Shown piece by piece: positions 20,408-30,585 of a stretch of DNA of 64,000 nucleotides (its first letter is position 1; the number at the start of each line of letters is the position of its first letter). Source of the DNA: an uncultured Raoultella sp. (GTDB taxonomy: Bacteria; Pseudomonadota; Gammaproteobacteria; Enterobacterales; Enterobacteriaceae); NCBI GenBank assembly GCA_900759445.1, contig CAAEVH010000030.1, forward strand, positions 25,521 to 89,520. Reading direction: 5' to 3'. The notes below the pieces were generated by a model. That model saw only the letters and a list, made by a program, of their open reading frames with translations, ran no database searches and was not told where the DNA came from. The translations under genes and the position numbers were made by a program.

Positions 20408-22369
20408 ATGTCTGTTATGGAAGTCGATCTGCACAAACTGAAAATCACCGATCCATTCCTCGGTCAGTACCAGCAGCTGGTGCGCGATGTGGTGATCCCC
20501 TACCAGTGGGATGCGCTTAACGACCGCATCGACGAGGCCGATCCGAGCCATGCGATAGAAAACTTCCGTATCGCCGCCGGGCGTCAGCAAGGCGAATTTT
20601 ACGGTATGGTTTTTCAGGACAGTGACGTGGCGAAATGGCTGGAAGCCGTCGCCTGGTCGCTGTGCCAGAAGCCAGATAGCGAGCTGGAAAAGACCGCTGA
20701 TGAAGTGATTGAACTGGTGGCTGACGCCCAGTGCGAAGATGGCTACCTGAATACCTACTTCACGGTCAAAGCTCCAGCGCAACGCTGGACAAATCTCGCC
20801 GAGTGCCACGAGCTTTACTGTGCCGGGCACATGATTGAAGCTGGCGTCGCCTTCTTCCAGGCCACCGGCAAACGCCGCCTGCTGGAGGTGGTCTGTCGCC
20901 TGGCGGACCATATCGACAGCGTGTTTGGCCCCGGAGAACATCAGCTACACGGCTATCCCGGGCACCCGGAAATTGAGCTGGCATTGATGCGCCTGTATGA
21001 CGTCACCCAGCAACCTCGCTACCTGGCGTTGACGAACTATTTCGTTGAGGAGCGCGGAACACAGCCGCATTTTTACGATATCGAATATGAAAAGCGCGGC
21101 AAAACCTCCTACTGGAATACCTACGGCCCGGCATGGATGGTGATGGATAAGCCCTATAGCCAGGCGCACCAACCGATCGCTGAACAGCCTGTCGCCATCG
21201 GTCATGCGGTGCGCTTTGTCTACCTGATGACCGGCGTTGCCCATCTCGCCCGTTTAAGCCAGGACGAGGGCAAGCGCCGGGACTGCCTGCGGCTGTGGCA
21301 GAACATGGCCCGGCGCCAGCTGTATATCACCGGCGGCATCGGTTCGCAGAGCAGCGGAGAGGCCTTCAGCAGCGACTACGACCTGCCAAACGATACGGTG
21401 TATGCCGAAAGCTGCGCCTCCATTGGCCTGATGATGTTTGCCCGCCGGATGCTGGAGATGGAAGCCGACAGTCAGTATGCCGACGTAATGGAGCGCGCGC
21501 TGTATAACACCGTGCTGGGCGGAATGGCGCTGGACGGTAAGCACTTTTTCTACGTCAATCCGCTGGAGGTCCACCCAAAATCATTGAAATTTAACCATAT
21601 TTACGACCACGTGAAGCCCGTTCGTCAGCGCTGGTTCGGCTGCGCCTGCTGCCCGCCGAATATCGCCCGCGTACTCACGTCGCTGGGACACTACATCTAC
21701 ACGCCGCATGCAGAGGCGCTCTATATCAATCTGTATATCGGCAACCATGCAGAGATCCCGGTGGGCGATAAGACATTGCGGCTGTGCATCAGCGGCAACT
21801 ATCCGTGGCAGGAGCAGGTAAAAATCACCATTGACTCCTCCATGCCGATCAAACATACCCTCGCGCTGCGCCTGCCAGACTGGTGCGATAACCCGCAGGT
21901 GACGCTGAACGGCGTGGTGGTTTCACGGGATGTCCGCAAAGGCTATCTGCACATCCACCATCGCTGGCAGGAAGGCGACACTCTGCTGCTAACGCTACCG
22001 ATGCCGGTGCGCCGCGTCTACGGTAATCCGCTGGTGCGCCATCAGGCCGGCCAGGTCGCCGTACAGCGAGGCCCATTGGTCTATTGTCTGGAACAGGCGG
22101 ACAACGGCGAACAGTTGCATAACCTGCAGCTGCCGCGTAACGCCCGGTTCAGCGCTTTTGCAGGAAAAGGCATGTTTGCGCATAAGGTGCTTCTTCAGGC
22201 GCCGGGTTATAAGCAAACGGCGGAGAATGCGCAAAGCCAGGCGCTGTGGAGTTATGACCACACGCCGGCCACGCGCCAGCCGCAGACCTTAACCTTTGTT
22301 CCGTGGTTTAGCTGGGCGAATCGCGGCGAAGGAGAAATGCGCATCTGGGTGAAAGAAACGGACGAATAA
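20408..22369 (+). CDS. GH127 beta-L-arabinofuranosidase
   Basis: A 653-residue glycosidase that would remove non-reducing beta-L-arabinofuranose from short oligosaccharides. The Zn/cysteine active site known from Bifidobacterium HypBA1 (Glu338, Cys340, nucleophile Cys417, Cys418) appears here as Glu334 and Cys336 in YAESCAS, and Cys414-Cys415 in GCACCPPNIAR. An (alpha/alpha)6 barrel is followed by beta-rich C-terminal domains. No signal peptide is seen, so it acts in the cytoplasm after import by the symporter. The start at 20408 has TAAGGAG upstream; the longer frame to 20360 overlaps the symporter gene. Confidence 0.9.
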   Translation: MSVMEVDLHKLKITDPFLGQYQQLVRDVVIPYQWDALNDRIDEADPSHAIENFRIAAGRQQGEFYGMVFQDSDVAKWLEAVAWSLCQKPDSELEKTADEVIELVADAQCEDGYLNTYFTVKAPAQRWTNLAECHELYCAGHMIEAGVAFFQATGKRRLLEVVCRLADHIDSVFGPGEHQLHGYPGHPEIELALMRLYDVTQQPRYLALTNYFVEERGTQPHFYDIEYEKRGKTSYWNTYGPAWMVMDKPYSQAHQPIAEQPVAIGHAVRFVYLMTGVAHLARLSQDEGKRRDCLRLWQNMARRQLYITGGIGSQSSGEAFSSDYDLPNDTVYAESCASIGLMMFARRMLEMEADSQYADVMERALYNTVLGGMALDGKHFFYVNPLEVHPKSLKFNHIYDHVKPVRQRWFGCACCPPNIARVLTSLGHYIYTPHAEALYINLYIGNHAEIPVGDKTLRLCISGNYPWQEQVKITIDSSMPIKHTLALRLPDWCDNPQVTLNGVVVSRDVRKGYLHIHHRWQEGDTLLLTLPMPVRRVYGNPLVRHQAGQVAVQRGPLVYCLEQADNGEQLHNLQLPRNARFSAFAGKGMFAHKVLLQAPGYKQTAENAQSQALWSYDHTPATRQPQTLTFVPWFSWANRGEGEMRIWVKETDE

Positions 22370-22431
22370 ACGCGGGAGGTAGTGCCGCGCCCCGAGGGAG
22401 TTCAACCTAAACATCCGCGCCGGCGCTACGC

Positions 22432-22460
22432 TGACCGGGCAGCGCAGGCTGGCCCGGTCA
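22432..22460. repeat. REP-like inverted repeat between convergent genes
   Basis: Perfect 9-bp arms TGACCGGGC and GCCCGGTCA around an 11-base loop, between the convergent GH127 gene and selB. The motif CTACGCTGACCGGG also occurs near 39052 and, in variant form, in the 33.3-kb repeat. It looks like a REP-type palindrome and may also end transcription. Confidence 0.6.
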
Positions 22461-22471
22461 CCTGAAGAGAC

Positions 22472-24310
22472 TTAAAGAAACAAGGCTTTATCGCGCAGAA
22501 TATGGTCATTACCACGACGGCGGGTAAAGCCAATCCGGTCGAAATATTCAAGAATTTGAATCGCCAGTTTACGCCCGACGTTCAGCGTATCGCGGAAATC
22601 TGCCGCGCAGGTTGAACCGCGTAGCTGATCCAACTCGCGGATCATTCTGGCAAAGGCCACGATCCGATCGTTGCGATAATAACGATCTTTGACGATCGCG
22701 GTAATCATGCCCTGCTGCGCCGCCTGACGCAGCACCGCGCGCATCAGCGCCTCTTCAACGCCCGCCTCTTTCGCCAGGTCGCGCACCCACCATGGCTCAT
22801 AGGCAAACAGGTCGGCAACCCGTAGCCAGATGGCCTGCTGCTCCTCGGTAAAGCCCGCTTTGTGTTCCGGCAGATGCAACCATCCGTGATGGCTGTCGAT
22901 AGTCCCACTGGCGCGCATCTGCTCAATCAGCAGCAGTACCAGCGCTTCGTCCTCCATCGGCAGCGCAATACGCCGCAGACGTTCGCGGCCCGGTCCAGGC
23001 TCGTCGCGATGCTGATCGTGATAGCGCGCCAGCGCATCAAGGAGTTTTGTCTGCCAGCGCGCCGCCAGCGCAGGGCTGAGCAGGTTATAACCGGCCTGCA
23101 GATAGCCGGCGTTGCGGGTCAGCGCCGCCAGGCCATTTTCGTTCAGCTGACGGGCCCAGGCAAATTCATCCAGACGTACCGCGTCGCGCTGCAGGTGCGT
23201 CTCCAGCGCCTGGGCATCATCCGCAGCCGCCGCTAGCGCATGGAGCCACTGCAGATATTCCGCTTTCCGTTTGCCGCGCCGCGGCGGATTTAGCGTCACC
23301 ACGCGGGCACCCGCCAGGGTAACGCGGGCGGAGATATCGCGCAGCACCAGGCGGTCGTTATCTGCCAGCCACAGCGGAGTATCGAGTACCAGTTCGGCGA
23401 GATTCCCCTCCAGCAGCGAGACGCGTCCGGTAATATGGCTGGCGGCATGATGGATATGCAAAGACTGCCATTGCGTCAACGGCGTATGGCACTGTAATTC
23501 AACAATCACCCGCCCGGATGCTTCGGGAGGCTGAACGGACAGCAGCCAGTCGCCGCGATTGAGCGCCTCTTTCTGCGCATCGCCGACAATGTTCAGCGCA
23601 ATTCGCTGACCGGCCCGCGCCCGGTCGACCGGCTGGTTTTGCGCATGCAGCCCGCGCACGCGCATCGGCTTATCCACCCCGGTCAGCCATAGCGTATCGC
23701 CGACGTTGACCTCGCCGCTGAGCGCGGTGCCGGTCACCACCAGGCCCGCTCCTTTTACGGTGAAGGCGCGATCGATAGCCAGGCGAAAACGCTGATGCTG
23801 TGGGTGGGTGCGTTCAGGCAGCTGGCGCAGATGCGCGCGTAGCTCGTCGACCCCCCGGTTTTCCGTCGCCGCCGTGGCAAACAGCGTGGCGTGGGTAAAG
23901 CCAAATTCGGCCAGCACCGCGGCCACCTCGGCACGCACCTCGCTCACGCGCGCCCCATCAACGCGATCGGCCTTAGTCAACGCCACCGTCAGCGACGGCT
24001 TTCCCGTCAGCTGCAGGATGGCCAGATGCTCGCGGGTCTGCGCCATCACGCCATCATCGCAGGCCACCACCAGCAGCGCGTGGTCAATACCGCCCACCCC
24101 CGCCAGCATGTTAGACAAAAACTTTTCGTGGCCAGGCACATCGATAAACCCCAGCACGCGACCGTCGGGCTGTGGCCAGTAGGCGTACCCCAGATCGATC
24201 GTCATCCCGCGTGATTTCTCTTCCGGCAGACGGTCGGCATTAACGCCGGTGATCGCCTGCAGCAGCGTCGTTTTGCCGTGGTCAACATGTCCGGCAGTGG
24301 CAATAATCAT
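22472..24310 (-). CDS. selB: selenocysteine-specific elongation factor SelB
   Basis: GTPase that delivers Sec-tRNA(Sec) to UGA codons followed by a SECIS hairpin. The 612-residue protein has an EF-Tu-like front: G1 GHVDHGKT at residues 7-14, [15 protein letters not shown] and TKADR. This is followed by beta-barrel domains, then a C-terminal half of winged-helix modules that bind SECIS RNA (for example [20 protein letters not shown]). Its start overlaps the selA stop by 4 bp, so translation is coupled. Confidence 0.97.
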   Translation of the reverse strand: MIIATAGHVDHGKTTLLQAITGVNADRLPEEKSRGMTIDLGYAYWPQPDGRVLGFIDVPGHEKFLSNMLAGVGGIDHALLVVACDDGVMAQTREHLAILQLTGKPSLTVALTKADRVDGARVSEVRAEVAAVLAEFGFTHATLFATAATENRGVDELRAHLRQLPERTHPQHQRFRLAIDRAFTVKGAGLVVTGTALSGEVNVGDTLWLTGVDKPMRVRGLHAQNQPVDRARAGQRIALNIVGDAQKEALNRGDWLLSVQPPEASGRVIVELQCHTPLTQWQSLHIHHAASHITGRVSLLEGNLAELVLDTPLWLADNDRLVLRDISARVTLAGARVVTLNPPRRGKRKAEYLQWLHALAAAADDAQALETHLQRDAVRLDEFAWARQLNENGLAALTRNAGYLQAGYNLLSPALAARWQTKLLDALARYHDQHRDEPGPGRERLRRIALPMEDEALVLLLIEQMRASGTIDSHHGWLHLPEHKAGFTEEQQAIWLRVADLFAYEPWWVRDLAKEAGVEEALMRAVLRQAAQQGMITAIVKDRYYRNDRIVAFARMIRELDQLRGSTCAADFRDTLNVGRKLAIQILEYFDRIGFTRRRGNDHILRDKALFL

Positions 24311-25695
24311 TGTAATAACATCTCCATAAACCGGGGTTCATCTTCAAGACAGCGCAAGTCCAGCCACAGACGCCCATCGTAAATCCGTCCGATCACCGGG
24401 ATCGTCAGCCCACGCCAACGGGCCGCCAGCGCCTCCAGCTGACTGCCTCGACCATCGCGCGGCGTAAAGGTCAGCGCCGCCCCAGGCAGACGGTCCACCG
24501 GTAGCGAACCGCTGCCAATTTGCGACTGACAGGGCTCCACCCGCACCTCAAACTGCGCGTAATGCGCGGCCAGCAATGGCTGCAGGCGCAGCGCCTGTGC
24601 CTGAATCGCCTCCGCCGTGCGGGTCAGCAGGCGTAGCGTGGGCAGCCGATCGGCCAGCGTTTCCGGATGCAGATAGAGCCGCAGAGTGGCTTCCAGCGCG
24701 GCAAGGGTCATTTTATCCGCCCGCAGCGCGCGCTTAAGCGGGTGCTGCTGCAGACGGGCAATCATCGCCTTCTCACCAACGATAATCCCCGCCTGCGGGC
24801 CGCCCAGCAGCTTATCGCCGGAGAAGCTCACCAGACTGACGCCCGCCGCGATCATCTCCTGCGGCATCGGCTCTTTCGGCAGGCCATACTGGCTCAAATC
24901 AACCAGCGACCCGCTGCCCAAATCCGCCACCACCGGAATACCCGTTTCGCGGCCAATCATCGCCAGCTCGGCTTCATCGACGGCCGCCGTGAAGCCCTCG
25001 ATGCTGTAATTGCTGGTATGGACCTTCATCAATAGCCCGGTATTGTCATTCACGGCCTGGCGATAATCTTTCGCATGGGTGCGGTTGGTGGTACCAACTT
25101 CATGCAGGATACAACCCGCCTGGCGCATCACATCGGGAATACGGAATGCTCCGCCGATCTCCACCAGCTCGCCGCGCGAGAGCACCACCTCTTTACCGCC
25201 GGCGGTGGCCGCCAGCATCAGCAGCACCGCCGCGGCGTTATTGTTGACGATACAGGCATCTTCTGCACCGGTGATGCGGCACAGCAGTTCCGCCAGCGCC
25301 CGATCGCGGTGGCCGCGTCCGGCATCATCCAGGCTGTACTCCAGCGTGACCGGCGCACGCATCGCCTGGGCGACGGCATCAACCGCCGTTTCTGCCTGGA
25401 TTGCGCGCCCCAGGTTGGTATGCAGCACCGTGCCGGTGAGATTGAACACCGGGCGCAGCGCGCTTTGCAATGTTTGCGCCAGCCGTCGCCCGGTTTCCTG
25501 CGGCCAGTCATCGCACCAGCCCGGCAGCGCCTGCTGCTGACGAATGTATTCCCGCGCCTCCTCCAGCATCTGGCGCAGCAGCGTCACCACCTGAGCATGA
25601 CCATAGTGGGCCAGCACAGCAGAAAAAGCGGGGTCGCGAAGCAAACGGTCGGTGGCCGGAAGCCGGGTGTAAAGCGCACGAATATCGGTAGTCAT
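24307..25695 (-). CDS. selA: L-seryl-tRNA(Sec) selenium transferase
   Basis: PLP enzyme that converts Ser-tRNA(Sec) to Sec-tRNA(Sec) with selenophosphate. The 462-residue length fits E. coli SelA (463). The PLP-binding lysine is in [14 protein letters not shown] near residue 295, and other family motifs are [15 protein letters not shown] and [12 protein letters not shown]. The start at 25695 gives [20 protein letters not shown] and has AGGT upstream; extension to 25752 would read through an intergenic repeat. First gene of the selAB operon. Confidence 0.97.
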   Translation of the reverse strand: MTTDIRALYTRLPATDRLLRDPAFSAVLAHYGHAQVVTLLRQMLEEAREYIRQQQALPGWCDDWPQETGRRLAQTLQSALRPVFNLTGTVLHTNLGRAIQAETAVDAVAQAMRAPVTLEYSLDDAGRGHRDRALAELLCRITGAEDACIVNNNAAAVLLMLAATAGGKEVVLSRGELVEIGGAFRIPDVMRQAGCILHEVGTTNRTHAKDYRQAVNDNTGLLMKVHTSNYSIEGFTAAVDEAELAMIGRETGIPVVADLGSGSLVDLSQYGLPKEPMPQEMIAAGVSLVSFSGDKLLGGPQAGIIVGEKAMIARLQQHPLKRALRADKMTLAALEATLRLYLHPETLADRLPTLRLLTRTAEAIQAQALRLQPLLAAHYAQFEVRVEPCQSQIGSGSLPVDRLPGAALTFTPRDGRGSQLEALAARWRGLTIPVIGRIYDGRLWLDLRCLEDEPRFMEMLLQ

Positions 25696-25726
25696 GAATG
25701 GACCTGGCGGTAAGTTATTTACCCCC

Positions 25727-25739
25727 CTCCCGACGGGAG
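25727..25739. repeat. short GC palindrome upstream of selA
   Basis: CTCCC-GAC-GGGAG, flanked by further C and AGGG runs, lies 32 bp upstream of selA. It resembles the CT/GA-rich hairpins in the mtlA-mtlD spacer (30610-30672) and may belong to the same dispersed intergenic repeat family. Confidence 0.5.
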
Positions 25740-25801
25740 AGGGAGTCAACAAATCAGCGGTGATTGTAACGTCTCCGGGGGGAAACTGTTACCTGCCTGG
25801 G

Positions 25802-26410
25802 TCAAGTCCTTGGCGGTTCGGTACGGGCAAAACTGGCGCGCTGAAAAAGCGCATCGACCAGCTTAATCAGCTGAGGCCGCGTCGCACACCAGCCGGGCGC
25901 AACCCGCCGAAAGTTTAGATAGGCAATCGCGCACGCCGCTGAAATCGTGGCCAGATTGACCTCATCGATACGCAGGCTGCCATCGGCAACATAGGCTTCC
26001 AGCGCATCGAGGCCCCGGGTCACTTTCTCCCGCTGGCGCAGCAGCTCGCTTTCTGACTGCTGCGCCGCCGGACGGCTCTTTTCACGCACCAGTGCCTGCG
26101 CCGCCTCCATTACGCCGTCGGCCAGGGCCTCCAGCTGGCGCATTTTCAACGCCGCTTTCGGGTCCGATGGCACCATTGCCGGCGCCGCGCCGAGCTGATC
26201 GAGGTATTGCGCGATAATGGGAGAGTCATACCAGCATTCGCCGCCGTCGGTGACCAGCACCGGCACCTTGCCCAAGGGATTGTATTGGCCGACGCCGTTC
26301 TCGTCGTGGTAGGGAGATTCATTGACGAATGCGAAGGGGAGGTTTTTCTCCAGCAGAATGACGGAGATTTTACGTACAAAGGGACTGGTGTAGCTGCCGA
26401 TCAGTTTCAT
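25802..26410 (-). CDS. yibF: glutathione S-transferase-like protein YibF
   Basis: A 202-residue cytoplasmic protein of the GST superfamily, the length of E. coli YibF. The N-terminal thioredoxin-like domain holds [17 protein letters not shown] and [10 protein letters not shown] with the glutathione-contact proline, followed by [14 protein letters not shown]. The C-terminal part is all-helical. The start at 26410 has AGGAG 8 bp upstream; an extended frame to 26461 is not supported. Its substrate is unknown. It lies between selA and yibH, on the same strand as both. Confidence 0.92.
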   Translation of the reverse strand: MKLIGSYTSPFVRKISVILLEKNLPFAFVNESPYHDENGVGQYNPLGKVPVLVTDGGECWYDSPIIAQYLDQLGAAPAMVPSDPKAALKMRQLEALADGVMEAAQALVREKSRPAAQQSESELLRQREKVTRGLDALEAYVADGSLRIDEVNLATISAACAIAYLNFRRVAPGWCATRPQLIKLVDALFQRASFARTEPPRT

Positions 26411-26501
26411 TGCCTGCTCCTTTCGCCAACAAAAAGGTAAGTATGGTTCAGGCGCAGGCAAAAGGCAGGTCAGACTTAACGTCAGCCTGCCTTCATCGCA
26501 A

Positions 26502-27638
26502 TTAATGATCCAGGTAGAGGTAGTGCATCCAGCTGGTCATGCGTAGCAAGACCTTTCTCATGACCGATACATGGCTGAAGTGGTCAGAATAGACCGCCAC
26601 CTGGGCATAAATACCGTCCGGCAGCGAGTCGACATCCGCGTTGGGATCCAGCTCAATTGTCGCCAGGACGCCATCGGTTCCCGGTAAGACCGTCAGCGAC
26701 TGCAATGCTCCTTGCGCCTGGTAAGATCCCCCCGGGACCACCGGAAGAATACTGGTCAGCTTGCCATGGAATACCTGGCCCGGCAGCGCGTTAAAGACCA
26801 CTTCGGCATCATCGCCTGGCTTCAGTCGCAGCAGCGAGTTTTGGCGGAACTGGGCAACAATCTGCCGTTTTTGTTCCGGGATAAAGACCATCACCGGGCG
26901 CAGCGGCAGCGCTGCCGCATAGGTGCCGGGACGGATCAGCACCTGGGTAACATAGCCGTTGCTTGGCGCGCGAATCACGGTCTGGTCGAGGTTATATTTC
27001 GCCTCCGTCAACTGCGCGCGCAGACTGACAACCTGCGACTGCTCACCCCCCACCATGCTGTCCAGTTGACTCTGTATCTGCGCCTGCTCGGCAACGGATG
27101 CTTTCACTAACGCATCCTGCGCCAGATAGTTTTGCCGGGCGTTATCGATATCGCTTTCAGAGAACGGGTTGACCCGCGCCTGGCTGCCTTTCAGATAGCG
27201 CTGGTAGTCCTTGTAGAGCCGATCGCGCTCGGCGGAAACACGTACCGTGTTGGCCTGCGCTTCTGAAAGCTGCGCCTTCAGAGTGTTGATGCTGTGCAGC
27301 GCGGTCACCAGATCGGCCTGCAGTCTGTCCACCCGGGCCTGATAACGCACGGGATCAATCGTAAACAGGACATCACCCTTATTAACACGTTGATTCGTTT
27401 TATCCGTCACGGTACTGACGATACCGGTCACCTGCGGCGTAATGGGAATAGAAATAACCGCCTTTTGTGCGGTAAATGTATAAGGATGATTATAGTTCAT
27501 TAATAAAATAAGGGCGCTGACGAGAAATATGCCGCCTAATGCCGCCGTGGCTAAAGTCCACTGGTTAACCGGAATGCGAAATATCTTAAAAACCGCCCAT
27601 GCAATCGCTACATAGGTCAATACAATTAACAGATCCAT
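26502..27638 (-). CDS. yibH: HlyD-family membrane fusion protein YibH
   Basis: A 378-residue periplasmic adaptor anchored by one N-terminal membrane segment (about residues 27-47). A biotinyl-lipoyl-like half motif, coiled-coil hairpin (about residues 95-200) and second half motif [20 protein letters not shown] follow in the usual EmrA/AaeA order. It would link an inner-membrane pump to an outer-membrane channel, but no pump gene is adjacent. It starts 2 bp after the yibI stop, so the two are an operon. The transported compound is unknown. Confidence 0.9.
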   Translation of the reverse strand: MDLLIVLTYVAIAWAVFKIFRIPVNQWTLATAALGGIFLVSALILLMNYNHPYTFTAQKAVISIPITPQVTGIVSTVTDKTNQRVNKGDVLFTIDPVRYQARVDRLQADLVTALHSINTLKAQLSEAQANTVRVSAERDRLYKDYQRYLKGSQARVNPFSESDIDNARQNYLAQDALVKASVAEQAQIQSQLDSMVGGEQSQVVSLRAQLTEAKYNLDQTVIRAPSNGYVTQVLIRPGTYAAALPLRPVMVFIPEQKRQIVAQFRQNSLLRLKPGDDAEVVFNALPGQVFHGKLTSILPVVPGGSYQAQGALQSLTVLPGTDGVLATIELDPNADVDSLPDGIYAQVAVYSDHFSHVSVMRKVLLRMTSWMHYLYLDH

Positions 27639-27640
27639 GA

Positions 27641-27997
27641 TTAGCGCTCCGGGGTCTCTTTATCTGCGGATGATGGCACCGCACCCAGTCTTTTTTCCAA
27701 CTCGGCAACGCGTTGTGAAAGCCTTTCGATATCGGGATCGCGTTCAGCTGGAGGAATATGAGATTTCATTCCCCACCCGCGCTCAGGTTGATAGAGCGTG
27801 GCCCAAATCCACAGGAATGGCCAGATAACATGCAGCGTAAACAGGCTCACCCACCCGGCGGTATGGATGGCATCAGCATGGGGATGATTACGTTTTTTGG
27901 CCATTAAATAGGGAATATCATGAATTGCAATGATTCCATAAAAGAGAACCAGAAAAACGAAGATCAATACACCCAACGCAAAATAGTTGAGAAACAT
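27641..27997 (-). CDS. yibI: DUF3302 inner-membrane protein YibI
   Basis: A 118-residue protein with two hydrophobic segments ([20 protein letters not shown] and [20 protein letters not shown]) separated by a short basic loop, and a charged C-terminus predicted to be coiled ([15 protein letters not shown]). It is the first gene of the yibIH pair and probably acts with YibH, as small membrane partners do in other HlyD-type operons. The ATG at 27997 has GAGG 7 bp upstream; a GTG at 28015 is also in frame but less likely. Function unknown. Confidence 0.88.
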   Translation of the reverse strand: MFLNYFALGVLIFVFLVLFYGIIAIHDIPYLMAKKRNHPHADAIHTAGWVSLFTLHVIWPFLWIWATLYQPERGWGMKSHIPPAERDPDIERLSQRVAELEKRLGAVPSSADKETPER

Positions 27998-28340
27998 ATG
28001 TGCCTCACTAAACACGACGACAGCTCATCAATAATATAAAATGGTAAGCAACCAAATTAATTAATGAAATTTAAGTAAAAGAAAAATACGCTTATAATTT
28101 AAGGCCGAGGAGTATTGTTTTTAGTTATTCTCCTTGCAAGTTTTTAAGCGTGACAAAATATATCCTGAAGAACGATATACTTATCTTTACAACTTGAGCT
28201 TAAGCCACATGCTGACTTTTTTCCATACGGCCCGCCGATGATGTTTTTTCATTGTGAAGTCTGTGGACCGACGCCAGCCGCAGAGCGAGGGAGCAGAGTT
28301 TGCCGGCGATCACATCTGCAAAATTCAACGAATTATTTTT

Positions 28341-28356
28341 TGTGAACATGATCACA
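28341..28356. promoter_or_regulatory. CRP site 1 of the mtl promoter
   Basis: TGTGA-ACATGA-TCACA is a perfect match to both half sites of the CRP consensus, 306 bp upstream of mtlA. It supports strong cAMP-CRP control of mannitol use. Confidence 0.88.
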
Positions 28357-28384
28357 ATATAGAGACAAACCAAAAACAATATTA

Positions 28385-28400
28385 TGTGATGTAATTCACA
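28385..28400. promoter_or_regulatory. CRP site 2 of the mtl promoter
   Basis: TGTGA-TGTAAT-TCACA matches both CRP half sites perfectly. Its centre is 44 bp from that of site 1, about four helical turns, so both lie on nearly the same face of the DNA. Confidence 0.88.
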
Positions 28401-28457
28401 TTAATTCCCCTAATCAGGCTAATTTTGACCCATTGTCTTTTTTTTGCACACCAATTT

Positions 28458-28473
28458 TGTGACGAACATCACT
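28458..28473. promoter_or_regulatory. CRP site 3 of the mtl promoter
   Basis: TGTGA-CGAACA-TCACT differs from the CRP consensus at one position of the second half site. Confidence 0.8.
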
Positions 28474-28501
28474 ACAAATAGCTGTCAGACACCTATATTC
28501 A

Positions 28502-28517
28502 TGTGATCAGAATCACA
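28502..28517. promoter_or_regulatory. CRP site 4 of the mtl promoter
   Basis: TGTGA-TCAGAA-TCACA matches both CRP half sites. Its centre is 44 bp from that of site 3, repeating the 44-bp spacing of sites 1 and 2. Confidence 0.85.
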
Positions 28518-28661
28518 CAAAAACCCACCGACTGGACAGTTTAACCATTCAGTGCCAGATTCGCTTTATCAATCAGGGTCCGGCGACCTCTGCCGCCATA
28601 TTCACAACAAGCCTCAGGCTTTTAGCCTACGCGATAAGCAAAACAGAAGAAGGGGTGTTTT

Positions 28662-30581
28662 ATGTCATCCGATATCAAGATCAAGGTGCAAAGCTTTGGT
28701 CGTTTCCTCAGCAATATGGTGATGCCAAACATCGGCGCGTTTATCGCGTGGGGTATCATCACCGCATTATTCATACCGACAGGGTGGTTACCGAACGAGA
28801 CGCTGGCGAAGTTAGTCGGCCCGATGATCACCTACCTGCTGCCGCTGCTTATCGGCTATACCGGCGGTAAATTAATTGGCGGTGAGCGTGGCGGCGTCGT
28901 CGGTGCCATCACCACAATGGGCGTCATCGTCGGCGCGGACATGCCGATGTTCCTCGGCGCCATGATCGCAGGTCCGCTGGGCGGCTGGGCGATTAAACAT
29001 TTTGATGGCTGGGTAGACGGTAAGATTAAGTCCGGTTTCGAGATGCTGGTGAACAACTTCTCCGCCGGTATTATCGGGATGATCCTCGCGATTCTGGCAT
29101 TCCTCGGCATTGGCCCGGCGGTTGAAGTCCTGTCCAAAATTCTGGCGGCGGGCGTTAACTTCATGGTTGTCCATGACATGCTGCCGCTGGCATCTATCTT
29201 CGTTGAACCGGCGAAAATCCTGTTCCTGAACAACGCTATCAACCACGGTATCTTCTCACCGCTGGGTATTCAGCAGTCTCATGAGCTGGGCAAATCAATC
29301 TTCTTCCTGATTGAAGCCAACCCGGGTCCGGGGATGGGCGTGCTGCTGGCATACATGTTCTTTGGTCGCGGTAATGCGAAGCAGTCTGCAGGCGGTGCCG
29401 CAATCATCCACTTCCTGGGCGGTATCCACGAAATCTACTTCCCGTATGTGCTGATGAATCCGCGTCTGATCCTTGCCGTTATTCTCGGCGGTATGACCGG
29501 CGTGTTCACTCTGACTATCCTCAACGGCGGTCTGGTTTCTCCTGCTTCCCCGGGTTCTATTCTTGCGGTGCTGGCGATGACGCCGAAAGGCGCGTACTTC
29601 GCTAACATCGCGGCAATTATTGCGGCAATGGCCGTCTCCTTTGTGGTCTCCGCCATTCTGCTGAAAACCAGCAAAGTGAAAGAGGAAGATGATATCGATG
29701 CGGCGACTCGTCGCATGCAGGATATGAAAGCCGAATCTAAAGGCGCGGCTACCCCGCTGTCTGCAGGTACCGTAGCTAACGATCTGAGCCACGTACGCAA
29801 AATCATCGTCGCCTGCGATGCCGGCATGGGTTCCAGCGCCATGGGTGCCGGGGTGCTGCGTAAAAAAGTGCAGGATGCGGGGCTGAGCAATATCTCCGTC
29901 ACCAACTGCGCGATTAACAATCTGCCGCCGGATGTCGACCTGGTGATTACCCACCGCGATCTGACCGAGCGTGCGATGCGCCAGGTGCCGCAGGCCCAGC
30001 ACATTTCGCTGACCAACTTCCTCGACAGCGGCCTGTACACCAGCCTGACCGAGCGTCTGGTTGCGGCGCAGCGCCATACTGACAACGAAGAGAAAGTCCG
30101 CGGCAGTCTGAAAGACAGCTTCGATACCGCCGACACAAATCTGTTCAAGCTTGGCGCAGAGAATATCTTCCTCGGTCGCAAAGCGGCGACCAAAGAAGAA
30201 GCGATCCGCTTTGCGGGCGAGCAGCTGGTGAAAGGCGGCTACGTTGAGCCGGAATATGTGCAGGCGATGCTGGATCGTGAAAAACTGACCTCCACCTATC
30301 TGGGAGAGTCCATCGCGGTACCACACGGCACGATTGAAGCTAAAGACCGCGTCCTGAAGACCGGCGTGGTGTTCTGCCAGTATCCGGAAGGGGTGCGCTT
30401 TGGCGAAGACGAAGATGACGTAGCCCGTCTGGTTATCGGTATCGCAGCACGCAATAACGAGCACATTCATGTGATTACCAGCCTGACTAACGCGCTGGAT
30501 GATGAGTCGGTGATTGAGCGCCTGACCCACACCACCAGCGTTGAGGAAGTGCTGGCGCTGCTGAAAGGCAACAAAGCGTAA
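28662..30581 (+). CDS. mtlA: PTS mannitol-specific EIICBA
   Basis: Mannitol permease of the phosphotransferase system. It imports mannitol across the inner membrane and releases mannitol 1-phosphate. The 639-residue protein joins three domains: EIIC membrane part (residues 1 to about 345), EIIB (about 380-475) with the phospho-cysteine in IIVACDAGMGSSAMGAG, and EIIA (about 495-639) with the phospho-histidine in SIAVPHGTIEAKD. It is the first gene of mtlADR, behind four CRP sites. Length and domain order match E. coli. Confidence 0.98.
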   Translation: MSSDIKIKVQSFGRFLSNMVMPNIGAFIAWGIITALFIPTGWLPNETLAKLVGPMITYLLPLLIGYTGGKLIGGERGGVVGAITTMGVIVGADMPMFLGAMIAGPLGGWAIKHFDGWVDGKIKSGFEMLVNNFSAGIIGMILAILAFLGIGPAVEVLSKILAAGVNFMVVHDMLPLASIFVEPAKILFLNNAINHGIFSPLGIQQSHELGKSIFFLIEANPGPGMGVLLAYMFFGRGNAKQSAGGAAIIHFLGGIHEIYFPYVLMNPRLILAVILGGMTGVFTLTILNGGLVSPASPGSILAVLAMTPKGAYFANIAAIIAAMAVSFVVSAILLKTSKVKEEDDIDAATRRMQDMKAESKGAATPLSAGTVANDLSHVRKIIVACDAGMGSSAMGAGVLRKKVQDAGLSNISVTNCAINNLPPDVDLVITHRDLTERAMRQVPQAQHISLTNFLDSGLYTSLTERLVAAQRHTDNEEKVRGSLKDSFDTADTNLFKLGAENIFLGRKAATKEEAIRFAGEQLVKGGYVEPEYVQAMLDREKLTSTYLGESIAVPHGTIEAKDRVLKTGVVFCQYPEGVRFGEDEDDVARLVIGIAARNNEHIHVITSLTNALDDESVIERLTHTTSVEEVLALLKGNKA

Positions 30582-30585
30582 ACGG

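Larger units (their letters stand above)
27998..28661. promoter_or_regulatory. yibI / mtlA divergent control region
   Basis: A 664-bp gap with no gene. The mtlA-proximal half holds four CRP sites (28341, 28385, 28458, 28502), as in the multi-CRP mtl promoter of E. coli. The yibI-proximal half is very AT-rich. Of the two other half matches to CRP consensus, the one at about 28243-28258 is weak. The stretch 28530-28661 should be the untranslated leader of the mtl transcript. Confidence 0.85.

Noticed and set aside
28243..28258. Fifth CRP site in the mtl region
   Set aside because: TGTGA is followed by TGGAC where TCACA is needed, so only one half matches.
29295..30530. 411-codon open frame opposite mtlA
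   Set aside because: Lies fully inside mtlA on the other strand, with a shadow-like His/Arg/Gln-rich composition.
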